Shown here: positions 1-12,300 of the stretch, in pieces
Layout: the number at the start of each line of letters is the position of its first letter
Numbering within the stretch: the stretch's first letter is position 1
Source of the DNA: Deinandra increscens subsp. villosa
Lineage: Eukaryota > Streptophyta > Magnoliopsida > Asterales > Asteraceae
DNA: 64,000 nucleotides
NCBI GenBank assembly: GCA_039602395.1
Contig: JBCNJP010000013.1
Span: 27,005,993 to 27,069,992 of the forward strand
Direction: 5' to 3'
Made by a program: the position numbers and the translations under genes
Notes under the pieces: generated by a model
Database searches by the model: none
What the model was told of the DNA's origin: nothing
The model's input: only the letters and a program-made list of their open reading frames with translations

Positions 1-841
1 TACCGACACATCGAATGATAGAATTACTGATCGATTGGATCATATCCTATGGTCAGATCACAAGACCAGAATTATATCATGTTCTTCATAGTTTGCCCAT
101 CCAAAACCAAAATTTTCTGGTTTTCTTTCTCAAAGTTTATTTTAGGCATTGCAGAATTGCAAAAATCTTGTGCTTAGACTCAAGTACCCATCAAGTGCCT
201 TTACAAAAGTTGTTGGGAATTACTCGATTCTAATTTACATGATTTTTATTAATTTTTTCAAATTTTTGGAATTTTCTTCAATTTTTCAGTATTTATTGAA
301 GCATCACTAAAAATTCAAGATTTTGACTTTGACATCAGGTATTCAACAAGTGTCTTCACAAAAGTTGTTTGAAATGACCCGATTCTATTTTTAGTGATTT
401 TTATTTATTTTTGCAAATTTTTGTGATTTTCTCTAATTTTTTCAACCGTGAGTCGGTTTAGGCCAGACCGACTGACACAAAGACTCAAAATAAAACAAGA
501 AAAAATATTTTTGGTATTTTCTGGATATAGGATTGACTCTTATGAAATATCTTATTTAGTCATGAAGCATGACCAAGAAAAAGAAAATTTAAAGTTAAAA
601 TTTTTTTTTTGCGTTTTTCAGAAAAAGAGAAAAAATTGAAAGATAAAATCTTTTTGGTTTTTCATGTTGGGATCTGAAAAATAGAAAAGAAGGTAAAATC
701 TTTTTGTGTTTTCAAGTTCAAATTATTGCAAGGTCATGGAGCAGACAGAGACAATACCTCTAAAACCTACACAACCTAAGACTAAAGCATTTTTCTAAAA
801 GGAACCTAAAGATGAGCTTACTCAAAGTTAATCATTCCTAC

Positions 842-1259
842 TTATTGAACTAGGAAATTAAACCTAGAAACATCAAATCCCTTGGTGAAGAGATCTGCAA
901 GTTGATTTTCATAGGAAACATGAACTAAGGTAATAAGCTTTTTCTCATGACAGTCCCTAATAAAGTGATGCCTAATCTCTATGTGTTTGGTCTTAGAGTG
1001 CTGAACAAGGTTCTTAACAATGAACATGGTAGCAGTATTATCTATGTTAATAGGGGTGGACATGAAATTCAAACCGTAGTCCAGAAGCTGATTCTGGATC
1101 CAGAGGACTTGAGAACAGCAGGAGGCAGCTGTAATGTATTCCGCTTCAACAGGTGAAGTAGACATGGTTGACTGCTTCTTGCATTGTCACGAAACCAATC
1201 GACTCCCAAGATTGAGCTCCTCCGGTGGTTGACTTCCGATCCATGTTGCAACCCCCGTA
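842..1259 (-). pseudogene. C0 RNase H C-terminal remnant
   Basis: The minus strand keeps about 107 codons ending the copia RNase H domain: the AEAEYI-like stretch (here VEAEYI), SQVLWIQNQLLDYG, the HSKTKHIEIRHHFIRD block and the QLADLFTKG end motif. These match the family-A pol at 45106-45549 closely. The copy begins at the deletion junction near 1259 and stops early at 842 (TAG), a few codons before the end used by family A. It is a non-functional fragment. Confidence 0.85.
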
Positions 1260-1320
1260 GTTGTTTTGGAGGCATGTTATTCGCTTGGAACATTTGATTT
1301 CCAGAGGTAAACTCAGTCAT
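1260..1320 (-). pseudogene. C0 gag N-terminal remnant
   Basis: The minus strand from 1320 starts with ATG and about 20 codons resembling the start of the family-A gag (EFTS-NQMFQ pattern), then runs out of frame into RNase H sequence at the deletion junction. It marks the 5' edge of the 6.5 kb internal deletion. Confidence 0.75.
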
Positions 1321-2066
1321 GGTGAAACAAGTGGTGTTTCTTCACAAGAGAGCTTGATGGGTCAAACGGGTCGAGATCTCAGAAATTGCTTCAACGGATG
1401 CTAAGATTGAGGTTAATTGCTCAAAACCTACAAAATAAACATCTTGAAGCTTATTTAGTTTGAATCAATCAAGCAATAAAGTCAAATTTGAAATTTTCAA
1501 ATTTTCAAGACTTAGAAAATTTTCCAACCATGTTCTTGAGCATAATCACCAGGTCAAAATCAAATTTCACGAAATCAAGTTTTTAACGCACCAATAGCTT
1601 AGGAATTTGCTTAGGAACATATTTGTTAACTACGACAAACCCCATAAACCACTTAATCTATGTGAAATCGGATCAAACAGTGATTCTTATGAAAAACATC
1701 CAAGAACACAATTTTTGCTCTAAAATCTTCAATACTTGATGTTTTTGAGTGATTCAAGTTGCTATCATCCCTAAATCATGAGTCTAACATGTATGCATGT
1801 TCAATTTTGACTCAAAATCAGTGAAAGATAGACATTTGTTTTCAAAAGAAACGCACAGCACGTATGCTCTGTGTTCGCATAAATCTGGAAATCTCAAAAA
1901 TTGACCCATTTATTGTGATTATTGATGAAATCTAAGTATTCCAACAGATTCCTTATGAAATTTCGTTCAAAATTGTTCAAGGAATCACACAAACACCTAG
2001 ATTTGATGACTTGAATGAGTGATTCTTCAAGTTTTTGAGAAAAACTCAAGAACATGAAGAACAATG

Positions 2067-2078
2067 GCTCTGATACCA
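2067..2078 (-). other. C0 primer binding site
   Basis: The minus strand reads TGGTATCAGAGC two bases downstream of the LTR end. This is the standard plant copia primer site complementary to the 3' end of initiator methionine tRNA. It fixes the minus orientation of C0. Confidence 0.9.
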
Positions 2079-2080
2079 TT

Positions 2081-2965
2081 TGTCAGGACCTAAATTTGAG
2101 CCTTTACTCATCCAATACACAGATTCAAGTGCGGAAATCATGAATCCATGATCAAATCATAGTGTTTGCTTGTTGAAATCCTTAGATTTCGCCTCTGAAA
2201 CTCAAGAACTTGAGGGTTTTCACACACAAGTGCTCTCTATCTTCAAAACAGCCGTCCAAGAGTGTTACTATGGTTATTCTAGAGTGGCTATTTATACTAT
2301 AGAGAGCACAGGTCGTGAATGTGCTGAAAACAAGAGAATGTTATTGAAGTTAGTGCAAATTATGACATCAGACAGTCGAGATCGCCAAGACAAAGTCTGA
2401 AGTCGCCAAGAACAGATTGAAGTCGCCAAGGTTGTTGGTGAGGTCGCCAACCTTGGTGAGGTCGCCAAGGGTTGGCGAGGTCGCCAAAGATACAAGCCCA
2501 ACTCGCCAAGTACAAACCCAAATCGCCAAGTACAAACCCAAATCGCCAACATTCTTGGTGAGGTCGCCAAGAATGTTGGTGAGGTCGCCAAGAAAGTTCA
2601 GAAATCACTAAGTACGCTCCGGAAACGTCAATTATCATTATTGAATCATCAAGGGTTGTTATTACAAAGACACTATCAATTATTAGCATTTACCAAGTAA
2701 TTTATCATGAAATGACCTAGATCTTGGATACAGACAATCACACTGCAATTGAAATGTACTAAGGCAATTTCTCCAATATCCATAATCAACACAAGCTAAG
2801 ACATTTAGTCATGACATACAAAACATCAAACACTTGAATGATTAATATAAACATCAGGATAATTGTCCAAGTACAAGATACAAGCATAAGTGAAAGATAT
2901 TCACATGAGCACAAAAGCAAAGGATGCTATGTTTGAGTTGCCACCAACCCTATAAAGTTCTTACA
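2081..2965 (-). repeat. C0 5' LTR (family A)
   Basis: The LTR is 885 bp, beginning TGTCAGGACC and ending TTCTTACA on the plus strand. It is nearly collinear with the family-A LTRs at 36716-37599 and 52848-53638. A minus-strand TATA box (TATAAATA, 2289-2296) lies downstream, in transcription direction, of an array of 11 TCGCCAA words at 2381-2592. Confidence 0.9.
2381..2592 (-). promoter_or_regulatory. TCGCCAAG word array in C0 LTR U3
   Basis: Eleven exact TCGCCAA copies occur in about 210 bp, mostly as GAGGTCGCCAAG or AAGTCGCCAAG with irregular 15-25 bp spacing, plus a few inverted TTGGCGA. The array lies immediately upstream of the minus-strand TATA box, so a promoter or silencing role is plausible but inferred. 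Confidence 0.7.
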
Positions 2966-3941
2966 AAAGAGGGAGGTCCGGTGGCGGCTTGGCGGCGTTC
3001 GGTGGTGGCCGACTGGGGTGTTTGGCCGAGAGTAAAGGGAGGGGAGGAGGGAGAGTGATGGTTGGGTGGTAGAGGTGTGGAGAATGCTTGTGGGGTGTGG
3101 GTTTTCTTATAGGTTAATTTTTGGTTATTAACCTTTGGTTATTTCCCCTAATCACATCCTAGAGTAGGTGTGTTGTCAAGATATCATGGCTCCCAACTTC
3201 TCTAATGTAGGTGGTTAATTCTTTTATAAACTTCCATGTGTTTTATAAAATGGTGAAGGTTTTATAAAATATAAGGTGTTTAGAGGTTGGTATAAATCAT
3301 AACTTTTATAATTTAATTCCTAGTGGAATAAAACTACCAAGGTGGTGGGTTTTAAATAATTTCTTGGGCTAAAAGTTTATAAAATCAAGTGGGTTAATTT
3401 TATAAAATTCATGGGCCAAAACTATTAAAAATAAAAGGTTTGGGGTTTGGGCCGAAGCCCAATTAAACTCGGGAAGGTGACGTGGGCCGGGTTTTCGGTT
3501 GGGCCGCGATGAGAGGACGGGCCGGGTTGGTGATTCGGTTGATCGAGTCGGGTCGCCGGGTGAAGTTTCGGGTTTGTTCGGGTTGTTTTGGACTTATTGG
3601 GCCTAACCGAGCCCAATAGGTTTAACGGGTTTCTCGTTTGGCTAAGTCTTGACAACGAAATATTTTTCATCACATTTTAAGTTCATAAAATGTTTTAACG
3701 GTTTAAATTGGTTTTGATAAAATATAAAAAGTCAATTGTTATATTTAATTTCTTGTTATTAAAATTCCATAATTAAAATATGAAATCTTTCGTATTTTAC
3801 GGGTATACAAACGCGGGATTTAAATCAGTTATCAGTTTAGTTATCGAACTAATTCGGTTAATCATATAATTAAAACGTATTGATATTTAAATCAGAAATT
3901 CAACGGAGAGAGGTTTGACCTGTTTTTGACGAGGTGTCACA
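2966..3941 (-). repeat. G1 3' LTR, visible segment
   Basis: This segment aligns with 29216-30191 of the G1 5' LTR with few differences. It ends GAGGTGTCACA and is followed by the polypurine tract. It contains a GC-rich stretch (about 3440-3620) and several TTTTATAAAA-like words (3230-3400). No credible gene lies in it. Confidence 0.9.
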
Positions 3942-3950
3942 TTCTCCCCC
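3942..3950 (-). other. G1 polypurine tract
   Basis: The minus strand reads GGGGGAGAA directly before the LTR start TGTGACACC. This is the expected plus-strand priming site of a gypsy element. Confidence 0.8.
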
Positions 3951-3975
3951 AGTTAGAAGAATTTCGTCCCGAAAT

Positions 3976-5599
3976 TCAGTTCTGGTTACTGGTAGATGCG
4001 ACGTTCTCAAACAGACGTGGATACTTTCGACGCATTTGATCCTCGCGTTCCCAAGTGTACTCCGGTCCTCATCTAGAGTTCCATCGTACTTTGACTGTGG
4101 GAATGCGGCTATGCTTCAGCTTCTTGATTTCTCGGTCAAGTATCTCAACAGGTTCCTCAATGAAGTGCAGGGTCTCGTCCGCTTGAATTTCATCAAGAGG
4201 GACGATGAGCGTTTCATCAGATAGACATTTCTTAAGATTACAAACGTGAAAGACATCATGTATGCTGCTCAGTTCGGCAGGCAGGCGTAAACGGTAAGCT
4301 ACTGGTCCAACGGTCTCGGTGATCTCAAATGGACCAATGTAACGAGGGTTGAGCTTTCCTCATTTGCCGAACCTGGTGACTCCTTTCCAAGGTGACACCT
4401 TTAGCATGACGCGATCACCCTTTTTGAAAGACAAGGGTTTGCGTCGGTTGTCGGCGTAGCTCTTTTGCCTGTCTCTGGCAGCTTTCAGACGGTCACGGAC
4501 TTGAAAGATTTTCTCAGCCGTTTCAAAGATTAACTCGGGACCAGTTAACTGACTGTCTCCAATCTCAGTCCAGCAGAGTGGGGATCTACACTTTCTTCCA
4601 TAAAGTGCTTCAAAGGGAGTGGCTTGAATACTGGTGTGATAACTGTTGTTATAAGAGAATTCGGCAAGAGGGAGATGGTCATCCCAATTAGGTCCGAAAT
4701 CAATCACACATGCTCTCAGCATATCTTCAAGCGTTTGGATCGTTCTCTCACTTTGGCCATCTGTCTGTGGATGATAGGCAGTACTCATGTCGAGTCGAGT
4801 ACCCAAAGCTTTCTGTAGAGATCTCTAAAAGTGTGCAGTGAAACGACTATCACGATCGGATATGATAGATATGGGCACACCGTGTTGTGAGACGACTTCC
4901 TTGATATAGAGTTTGGCTCGCCTATCCATGTTGTCCTTCTCTTTAACTGGTAGGAAATGCGCAGATTTCGTAAATCGGTCTACTATCACCCAGATAGCGT
5001 CATATCCTGATCTAGACTTAGGCAATTTCGTGATAAAATCCATAGATATTTCTTCCCATTTCTATTCCGGGATTACCGGCTGAGTCAACAATCCAGAAGG
5101 TTTTTGGTATTCGGCCTTGACCTTTGAACATGTTAAGCATTTGCCGACATAGGTGGCTATCTCGGCTTTCATGTTTGGCCACCAAAATTGTTTCTTCAGA
5201 CCGTGGTACATCTTGTCTGATCCGGGATGAATGGAATATCTTGACTTGTGAGCCTCATAGAATACTAATTGCCTTAACCCTCCATAGACAGGTACCCATA
5301 GTCTGCCCATGAAGTTCTTGGTTCCATCAGGCTTCTCATCTAGTTGCTTCTCCATTCCACGTAAACCTTCTTCAGTTAGGTTTTCCGGTTTGAGGGCTTC
5401 AATCTGAGCGTCACGCACTTGTAAAATGAGATTCGAGCGTATGGTCCTACTTAATGCTCGAACACAAAGTGGTTTAACGCGCTCTTTCCTGCTCAAGGCG
5501 TCAGCTACAACAGTAGCCTTGCCCGGGTGATAACGAATCTCGCATTCGTAATCATTTAGCAGTTCCACCCATCGGCGTTGTCTCATATTCAATTCCTTT
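3976..5599 (-). pseudogene. G1 pol 3' half: RNase H end, integrase, chromodomain-like tail
   Basis: Read on the minus strand from the C1 insertion: the end of RNase H (DALSRKE motif), the integrase zinc-binding region (H..H..CLTCSKVK), the integrase core with its three acidic residues (first D in MDFITKLP, second in SDRDSRF, E in SERTIQTLEDML), then a GPxAYRL-type region and a chromodomain-like tail (HDVFHVCNLKK, EPVEILDREIKKLK, EYTWERE). The frame is broken by TAG at about 5062 and 4825 (both at tryptophan positions of the family) and by TGA at about 4360 and near 4066 (both at arginine positions). Its N-terminal partner lies beyond C1, from 22300. The protein would insert the element, probably guided to heterochromatin; this copy is dead. 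Confidence 0.85.
5595..5599. other. C1 left target-site duplication CCTTT
   Basis: CCTTT directly precedes the C1 5' LTR and recurs at 22294-22298 directly after the 3' LTR. Joining the flanks at the repeat restores continuous G1 RNase H coding sequence. Confidence 0.9.
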
Positions 5600-5670
5600 T
5601 GTAAGGAATATTATGCTTGGAAGATTTCCGACTGAATACCAATTTTACTATGTTTCGGCTGAAGTTGAAG

Positions 5671-5790
5671 TTGAAGCGGAATTCTCACTTCAAGCGGAAC
5701 TGGCAGTTCAAGCGGAAAGAAGCAGTTTTGTCTCTTAGCGAATATTCCGGGTGAACTCGATTATCCACCAGATAATGAGTTCAACCGGAA
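5671..5790 (+). promoter_or_regulatory. TTCAA(C/G)CGGAA word array in C1 U3
   Basis: Words at 5671-5681 (one mismatch), 5689-5699, 5707-5717, 5745-5755 (inverted, TTCCGGGTGAA) and 5780-5790 lie about 220 bp upstream of the TATA box. The same word recurs in gag, pol, the pol-env spacer and the env-like ORF of this element. Function is inferred only. Confidence 0.7.
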
Positions 5791-6012
5791 TTTTCCTGAG
5801 ATGTCTTTTTCAGTAAGTCCAATCCTGCAAAAGCTTCTCGTATGCTTCTATATCTATTTCAAGCCGCTCTCCTAAAGTAGTATGGTGCTGCAAACACGCA
5901 AGATATTCCAATTGCCGATGTTTATTCTTTTGGTAGTTTGTATTTGACTTTTTAGTTTACGGTCTAGATTAGATCGCATGAGATCAATGGCTGTCATTGA
6001 TCTCATCAGCAC

Positions 6013-6020
6013 TATATATA
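6013..6020 (+). promoter_or_regulatory. C1 LTR TATA box
   Basis: TATATATA sits in the LTR after the word array and before a pyrimidine-rich stretch. It is the likely core promoter for genomic RNA. Confidence 0.6.
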
Positions 6021-6292
6021 GCTTAGTTAGCTCTTAGTTTACATACAGTTGTCATCTTCGTTGTTATCAGTTCTTGAACAACTTGTAATAGTGTAACTTC
6101 GAGTTAATGCAAATAGTGCCGAGTATTTGATACTTTGCTGTTACTATATTTCTGCAAATCAAGCTTTTACATTATACACAAGAACATAATATTGCTTGAG
6201 TAAAGTGAAATATAACTTTAATTCTGCGGGGTTATATTTGCAAGTAAAGGGGTTTGTTTTAGTTTAACTCTAACTTATAACGATCCTACAAG

Positions 6293-6304
6293 TGGTATCA
6301 GAGC
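6293..6304 (+). other. C1 primer binding site
   Basis: TGGTATCAGAGC, two bases after the LTR end, is complementary to the 3' end of initiator methionine tRNA. Confidence 0.92.
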
Positions 6305-6402
6305 TTTGGCTCTTACCTTGAAGACTTTCTGTGCTTCAAGGTTGATACTTTACTTGCTTACTTTACAAGCTTTGCTTTCTTATCTTTCTAAAAGTTTTCA
6401 AA

Positions 6403-9358
6403 ATGAGTGATTTCAGTTTAAGTTGCCCAAATGGTTCTTCCAACAAACCACCAATGTTCACTCCTGATGACTTTGGTACCTGGAAACTCAGGACGGAAGG
6501 TTTTGTTAGGATTTTGGACAGTCGTATTTGGAAATCTTTTACTGAAGGACCTTACTCACCAACGGTTTCATCTGTTGATGATGCAGAAGTCAAGATACCT
6601 AAGCCACTAGATAAATATGTTGAATCTGACTACACTGCTCTCGAATTTGATCATAAGGCATATTGGACTCTACAGGCTGCACTTCCTAATTCCATTTTAA
6701 GTGGGTTTAAAGGATATAAAACTGCATTTGACCTGTGGAATGCCTTAAGTGAAATGTATGAAGGAACCAGTGAAGTAAAAGAAAACAAGAAAGATGTCTT
6801 AAAACAGAAGTATGAAAACTTTAGTTTCAAATCTGGTTAAACTATGACAAACCAGTACTTAAGATTTGTTTCTTTGTTTGATGAACTTCAAAAGGTAGAT
6901 GTAAAGCTAGACCAGGTAGATGTGAACATAAAATTTCTACGCTCCCTGCCTTCTGTGTGGACAGTTTACACAGTAAGCATCAGGGAATGCAAGAATTTGA
7001 AAAAGATGAGACTCAGTGAACTTCATGGCATACTCAGTGCCTATGAAATGGAACTAGATCTTAAACAAAACTCATCTTCTGAGTCAACTCAGCTGTTTTC
7101 ATCTGCACTAGTAACTACTGATTTTAACAGTCAAAGGTCTTCAAACTCATCATCATATCAGTCACCTATTGTCAGTTTCCCTGAGACACCAAGGTGTCAA
7201 GAAAGTTTTTCAAACATGTTTGAAAACTCTCACAATGCTCATATAGCAACTGACTCATACCAAGGCTTCATACAATCTTGAATGTATAGGTGCTGATGAT
7301 TTGGAGGAAATGGACATTATGATTCAACTTGCTATGGTCTCAGTTAGAGCTCAAAGGTTCTACAAAAGAACTGGTAGAACCTACAAAGGAGCAAAAGGTG
7401 CTCACATAGGCCTTGATAAGAGCAAAGTTAAATGCTATAACTGTCACCAACTTGGCCATTTTGCGAGGGAATGCTCTCAATCAAGAAAAGAAGGACAGAA
7501 TCAGAGTTATATCCAAGGGAAAAATCATGTAGGAAGCAATTCAAACAACAACAACTCTGGAAACAACTCAGGTTCCAACCCCACCCCACCAAAACCAACC
7601 GGAAGTCAAAGTCACCAAAATGTGGTAGCTGCTATTGCAAATCATGTGTTGAATGGGAAGATTTCGTTGCTGAGTTTGAGCCCATCAACCATGCTTTGAT
7701 GGCTAAACAAGACTCCACCTCAGATCAGGTAAACTCTATCCCAGAGAAAGTCCTAGAAAATCTATGCAGCCCTGCCTGCATAGAACAAGTGGCAAAGTAC
7801 CGAAATCACAACTGACTTGATTGATGAAGTTTCAAACCTAAATGAGTTAAAGGAATGTTTTAAGAAAACTGAATATTCATACATTTCAAAAATTGAAAAT
7901 TTAACCAAAGAGTATGAACAGTTGAAACAAACCAACTCAGTGCTTGAAACTCGGCTTGATGACTTACTCTCAAAGCTTGAGAAGTCAAGAAACGAAACCA
8001 AGGATGCTAAGGCTGAGGTTGATATTCTTGAGATCAAGCTGAAAGATGCTTTGTTTACTTGTGATAAATTCCAAACAGCAAACAAAAAGGCTGAGAAATT
8101 GTGGATGGGAGGGATGTATGGAAAGGCAGGTGTTGGGTACAATTGTGTTGAACCACCAATTGAATACTCACCTGTAATCAGTCCAATTGATGCTTTAAAA
8201 TCTGAATGTAAAGTTAGTCTGACAGTTGATGACATTTCATCACAATCAAGTTCTGAAAACACTGTTAAGTCTAAGAAAACTGAAGTCAATGTTGCAAGCT
8301 CATCTGCTTCAACTGATCAATTAAACATTTTGAAATCATCAATTGTTGTTCCTCCACCAACTGTTAATGAATCCAAGGATTCAAAAGTTGGAGGAAAGCA
8401 ACCTGAGCAACCAAAGGGGAGTCAAACTCAAAGGCTTGGTCAACTAAAATTCAACCAAGTAACCAAACTTGAGTCTCCATGAATGTCTGAAACCAAAGTT
8501 GTTGAATGCATGTGCTGTGGTGAACAAGGTCACCTAGCTGCTGTTTATCAGTTTAACCCAATGAGTAAAGTTAAACCACTTTTGATACCAAAACCTGTTT
8601 TGAAACCAAAGGCTGACTTTCAAAAGAAAATCACAGGAAGAATTTCACCTGAGAAAAACCACACTCTGAAGCATTTTGGATCTGATTCTAACAGGGTCCT
8701 AATTGGTAATGACAGAAATGAAAGTTTCTCTGTTTTAAAGCAAAATCGGTTTCCGTCTGAAGTTCAAGCGGAACATTTCCCCGCTCGAACTCATGTTCAA
8801 CCGGAAAACAAAACCCAACCCAGATCAGCTACTGCTCCAAAGCAGAGACCACATGTACATTTTGCTGATGGGTTTGAGCATTTTGAAGCTCAAGGAAGAA
8901 GAAATGCTTCTAGAGGAAAGGTTACCTCTAGAGAAAACTTTTCAAGAAACAGCAAATCTAACCAATCTGAAACTGCTTTTGCTAATAATTCAAGTGGAAA
9001 ACACTATGTTTCACTTCAGGGGGAGAGTTCAAATCAAAACAAACACTTTCCACAAAGATTTTCAAAATCACCTGAGAAAACTAAGTTGGTCAATCAAGAG
9101 AATGAAAAATTTAAGAAATTAACCAACAAGCAAAGGAAGTTTAAAGAGTATAGGGATAGAAAAATTGCTGAAAGAAAGAGCACCAAAGGTGAAAGGTCAA
9201 GTCAAACAAGTACTCAGTATGAGAACTTCAGTTTTGAAAATGATGATCTACTTAATGAAGCTCCAGTCATAAATACTTTAGTACTCAAGGAGTATAAGTA
9301 CAATGATGCTTATGGTAGACCCAAGACCACTCAGGCTTGGGTCCCCTATAGAATTTAA
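6403..9358 (+). pseudogene. C1 gag (SIRE-type, two zinc knuckles), broken
   Basis: Starts ATG at 6403 after the leader. The N-terminal part is the copia gag capsid-like domain (FGTWKLRTEGF, AYWTLQAALP, AFDLWNALSEMYEG). A first CCHC knuckle (CYNCHQLGHFAREC) lies at about 7432-7473, followed by a coiled-coil-rich stretch (about 7830-8100) and a second knuckle at about 8506-8550 in which the last cysteine appears as tyrosine (GHLAAVY). Breaks: TAA at 6838, a shift between about 7270 and 7300, shifts near 7640 and 7812, and TGA at 8480. Two copies of the element-wide 11-mer (8763-8773, 8796-8806) are read as VQAE and VQPE. Gag would form the cytoplasmic particle and bind the RNA. Confidence 0.88.
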
Positions 9359-9371
9359 CCAATTCTGATGT

Positions 9372-12300
9372 GTGCAGGTGCTAAATAAAGGCCAAAATAG
9401 CCTATGGGTAGTTGACAGTGGATGCACTTGCCACATGACAGGGAATAAGCACATTCTGGAAATCACAAAAAGAATCAATGGAGGACTAGTTGCCTTTGGA
9501 AGCACAAAAGGCCATATCACAGCACAAGGTGATGTGACAAATGGACTAGTAAAATTTGACACAGTCAATTTTGTTGATACATTAAATTTTAACTTGCTTA
9601 GTGTCTCACAAATGTGTGATAAGAATTTGAATTTAATGTTTAATGAGAAAGAGGCCATAGTCCTCAAACCTGGTGTCAAAATTCCTGATGAACTAATAGT
9701 ACTTAAGGCACCCAGGAGAGATGGATTATACATTTTGGATATGACAGTTGCTACACCCTCTTGTGGCACTGCTTGTTTTGTATCCAAAGCCTCAGTTGAC
9801 GAATCTGATCTTTGGCATAGAAGGTTAGGTCATGTGAACTATAAAAACATGAACAGAATTGTGAATCTTGGTTTGGTTAAGGGCCTTCCAAACAAGCACT
9901 TTGCATGTTCTGAAAACTGTGTGCCATGTCTCAAGGGCAAGCAACACAGAACCTCCTTCAAGCCAAAAGTTGAGTGTTCTATTTCAAAACCTCTAGAGCT
10001 TTTACAAATGGATCTTTTTGGTCCAACTAGAGTAATGAGTTTAGAAAAAAGGTCATACTGTTTTGTAATAATTGATGATTTTTCAAGATATACTTGGGTT
10101 TTCTTTCTCAAAACAAAAGATGAAACTGCTGAATTACTGAAAACTCTTGTGATTAGTCTAGAAACTCATTCAAAGCTCAAGGTCAAAACAATCAGATGTG
10201 ACAATGGCACAAAATTCAAAAATCATGTTCTGAATTCATTTTGTGAGGAGAAGGGAATTGTGAGACAATTTTGTGCTCCTAGAACTCCACAGCAAAATGG
10301 TGTTGCTGAAAGGAGAAACAGGACATTGATTGAAGCTGCTAGATCCATGTTAGCAGACTACAAGCTCCCTGTGATATTTTGGGCAGAAGCAGTAAACACT
10401 GCCTGTTATGTCCAAAACAGGATCTTAATTGTCAAGGGAAAGAATAAAACACCTTATGAGCTTTGGAGAAAAAGAAAGCCAAATATTTATTTCTTTAAGT
10501 CATTTGGTTGTCCTGACACTATCTTAATAACCAATGAGTCATTGCCTAAATTTGCTGAAAAGGCTGATGAAGGGTATTTTGTTGGATACTCTGGTGTGTC
10601 AAAAGCTTATAGAGTATACAACAAGAGAACTAAGATTGTTGAGGAAACCATAAATGTATCCTTCAATGAAAAATCTCCCAACAATTTTAAGTCTCAACCT
10701 AATTGGTTATTCGATATTGATGCACTAACTACTGCTTTCAACATAACTGTTGATAAGCCTGTGAGCTTAGTGCAGGAACAAAATTCTCATAGGTCTGCTG
10801 ATGAGCATTGGAAGAGTAATCAAACTGCAAATGAGAAGCCAATCTTTTTATCTTCCATAAGTTCTCAACCTATCTTCCTAAGAAAAGACAAGAAACTGAC
10901 TGAAATAATTCAAATCGATGAAGAAATTGTTCCGGTCGAAGTTCAGGCTGAACCATTTTCTCCGGTTCAAGTTCAACCGTAAAGATCAATTTCAGAAACT
11001 GAAGAGAGTACTGAATCAGGGTCAAATGAAGCTGAAAAGTCAAATGATAGCACATCAAATGAGCTTAGTTTAGAACATCTGACCTACAATTCAGACATTA
11101 ATTCTCATGAATCAGTTGGAGTTTCAGATCCTGTGTCACAATCTGAAACTGTTGAGTTTGATCACAGACTTCCTCAGCTCAACATACCCTCAAATGGAAG
11201 AAGCCATGAATTTCCTATGTTTATTGATAGAAGAATCAACAGAGATCATCCAGCAGGAAATATTATTGGAGAAGCTTCAGCTCCTGTGTTGACAAGAAGT
11301 AGATCTGCAAATGCAAACATCTGTTTGCATGCTGCATTTTTGTCTCAAGAAGTACCCAAGAAGGTAGCAGATGCCTTGGAAGACAATAGCTGGGTAGAGG
11401 CAATGCAGGAAGAACTATTTCAGATCAACAAGCAAAAGGTTTGGGAATTGGTAGATCTGCCTGATGGAGCAGAACCAATTGGAACAAAGTGGGTTTTCAG
11501 AAACAAGAAAGATGATAGGGGAATTGTCATAAAGAACAAAGAAAGATTGGTTGTGCAAGGCTATGTACAAGAACAAGGCATTGATTACGATGAAGTGTTT
11601 GCACCAGTAGCCAAGTTAGAAGCAATCAGAATCTTCTTAGCCTATGCTGCATTCAAAGACTTCCAAGTGTTTCAAATGGATGTCAAAAGTGCTTTCCTGT
11701 ATGGCCTCCTGGAACAAGAAGTATATGTCAAGCAACCTCCTGGTTTTGAAGACCCTTACCATCCTAACAAGGTGTGCAAGCTAATCAAAGCTCTGTATGG
11801 TCTCAAACAAGCACCTAGAACCTGGTATGAAACTCTTTCTAACTATCTTCTAGAGAATGGCTACAGGAGAGGGGCTATCGACAAAAAACTTTTTGTTGAA
11901 ACTGTTGGTAATGATTTTTTGATGGTGCAAATTTATGTTGATGATATTATTTTTGGCTCCTCTAATATTGTCTTGTGCAAGGAGTTTGAAACTTTGATGC
12001 AGTCAAAATTTGAAATGAGCTCCATGGGAGAATTAACATTCTTCCTAGGGCTACAAGTGAAGCAAACTGCAGATGGAATCTTTTTGAACCAATCAAAGTA
12101 CATCCAAGACATGCTGAAGAGATTTGACATGCTAACCTGCTCAAAGGCCAAAACTCCCATCTCCACTTCCCACAAGTTAACCAATGACTTAAGTGGCAAG
12201 CCAGTGGATGTGCACTTGTACAGAGCTATGATAGGCTCACTGATGTATCTCACTGCTAGCAGACCTGATATCATGTTCAGTGTTTGCTTATGTGCGAGAT

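Larger units (their letters stand above)
1..2965 (-). mobile_element. C0: internally deleted family-A copia retrotransposon (left end outside window)
   Basis: Bases 1 to about 1259 align with 44283-45549 of the fuller family-A element, and from about 1260 the sequence aligns with about 52031-52850, so roughly 6.5 kb of gag-pol is missing. What remains is 3' untranslated sequence, the tail of RNase H, the first codons of gag, leader, primer site and one complete LTR (2081-2965). The right end abuts G1 LTR sequence, whose uninterrupted counterpart is at about 29216; AAAGA at 2966-2970 is the likely target duplication, but the left partner lies outside the window. The element cannot encode its own proteins and would depend on a full-length relative. 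Confidence 0.85.
5600..6290 (+). repeat. C1 5' LTR
   Basis: The LTR is 691 bp, from TGTAAGGAATATT to GATCCTACA. It carries five copies of an 11-mer related to TTCAACCGGAA at 5671-5790 and a TATA box (TATATATA, 6013-6020). It aligns end to end with 21604-22293. Confidence 0.92.

Noticed and set aside
4176..4188. TCCGCTTGAATTT in G1, resembling the C1 word
   Set aside because: It is part of conserved integrase coding sequence (IQADE) and isolated, so chance similarity.
6293..6304. Initiator methionine tRNA-like sequence as a tRNA gene
   Set aside because: Only the 12-base primer complement is present at each site, with no cloverleaf.
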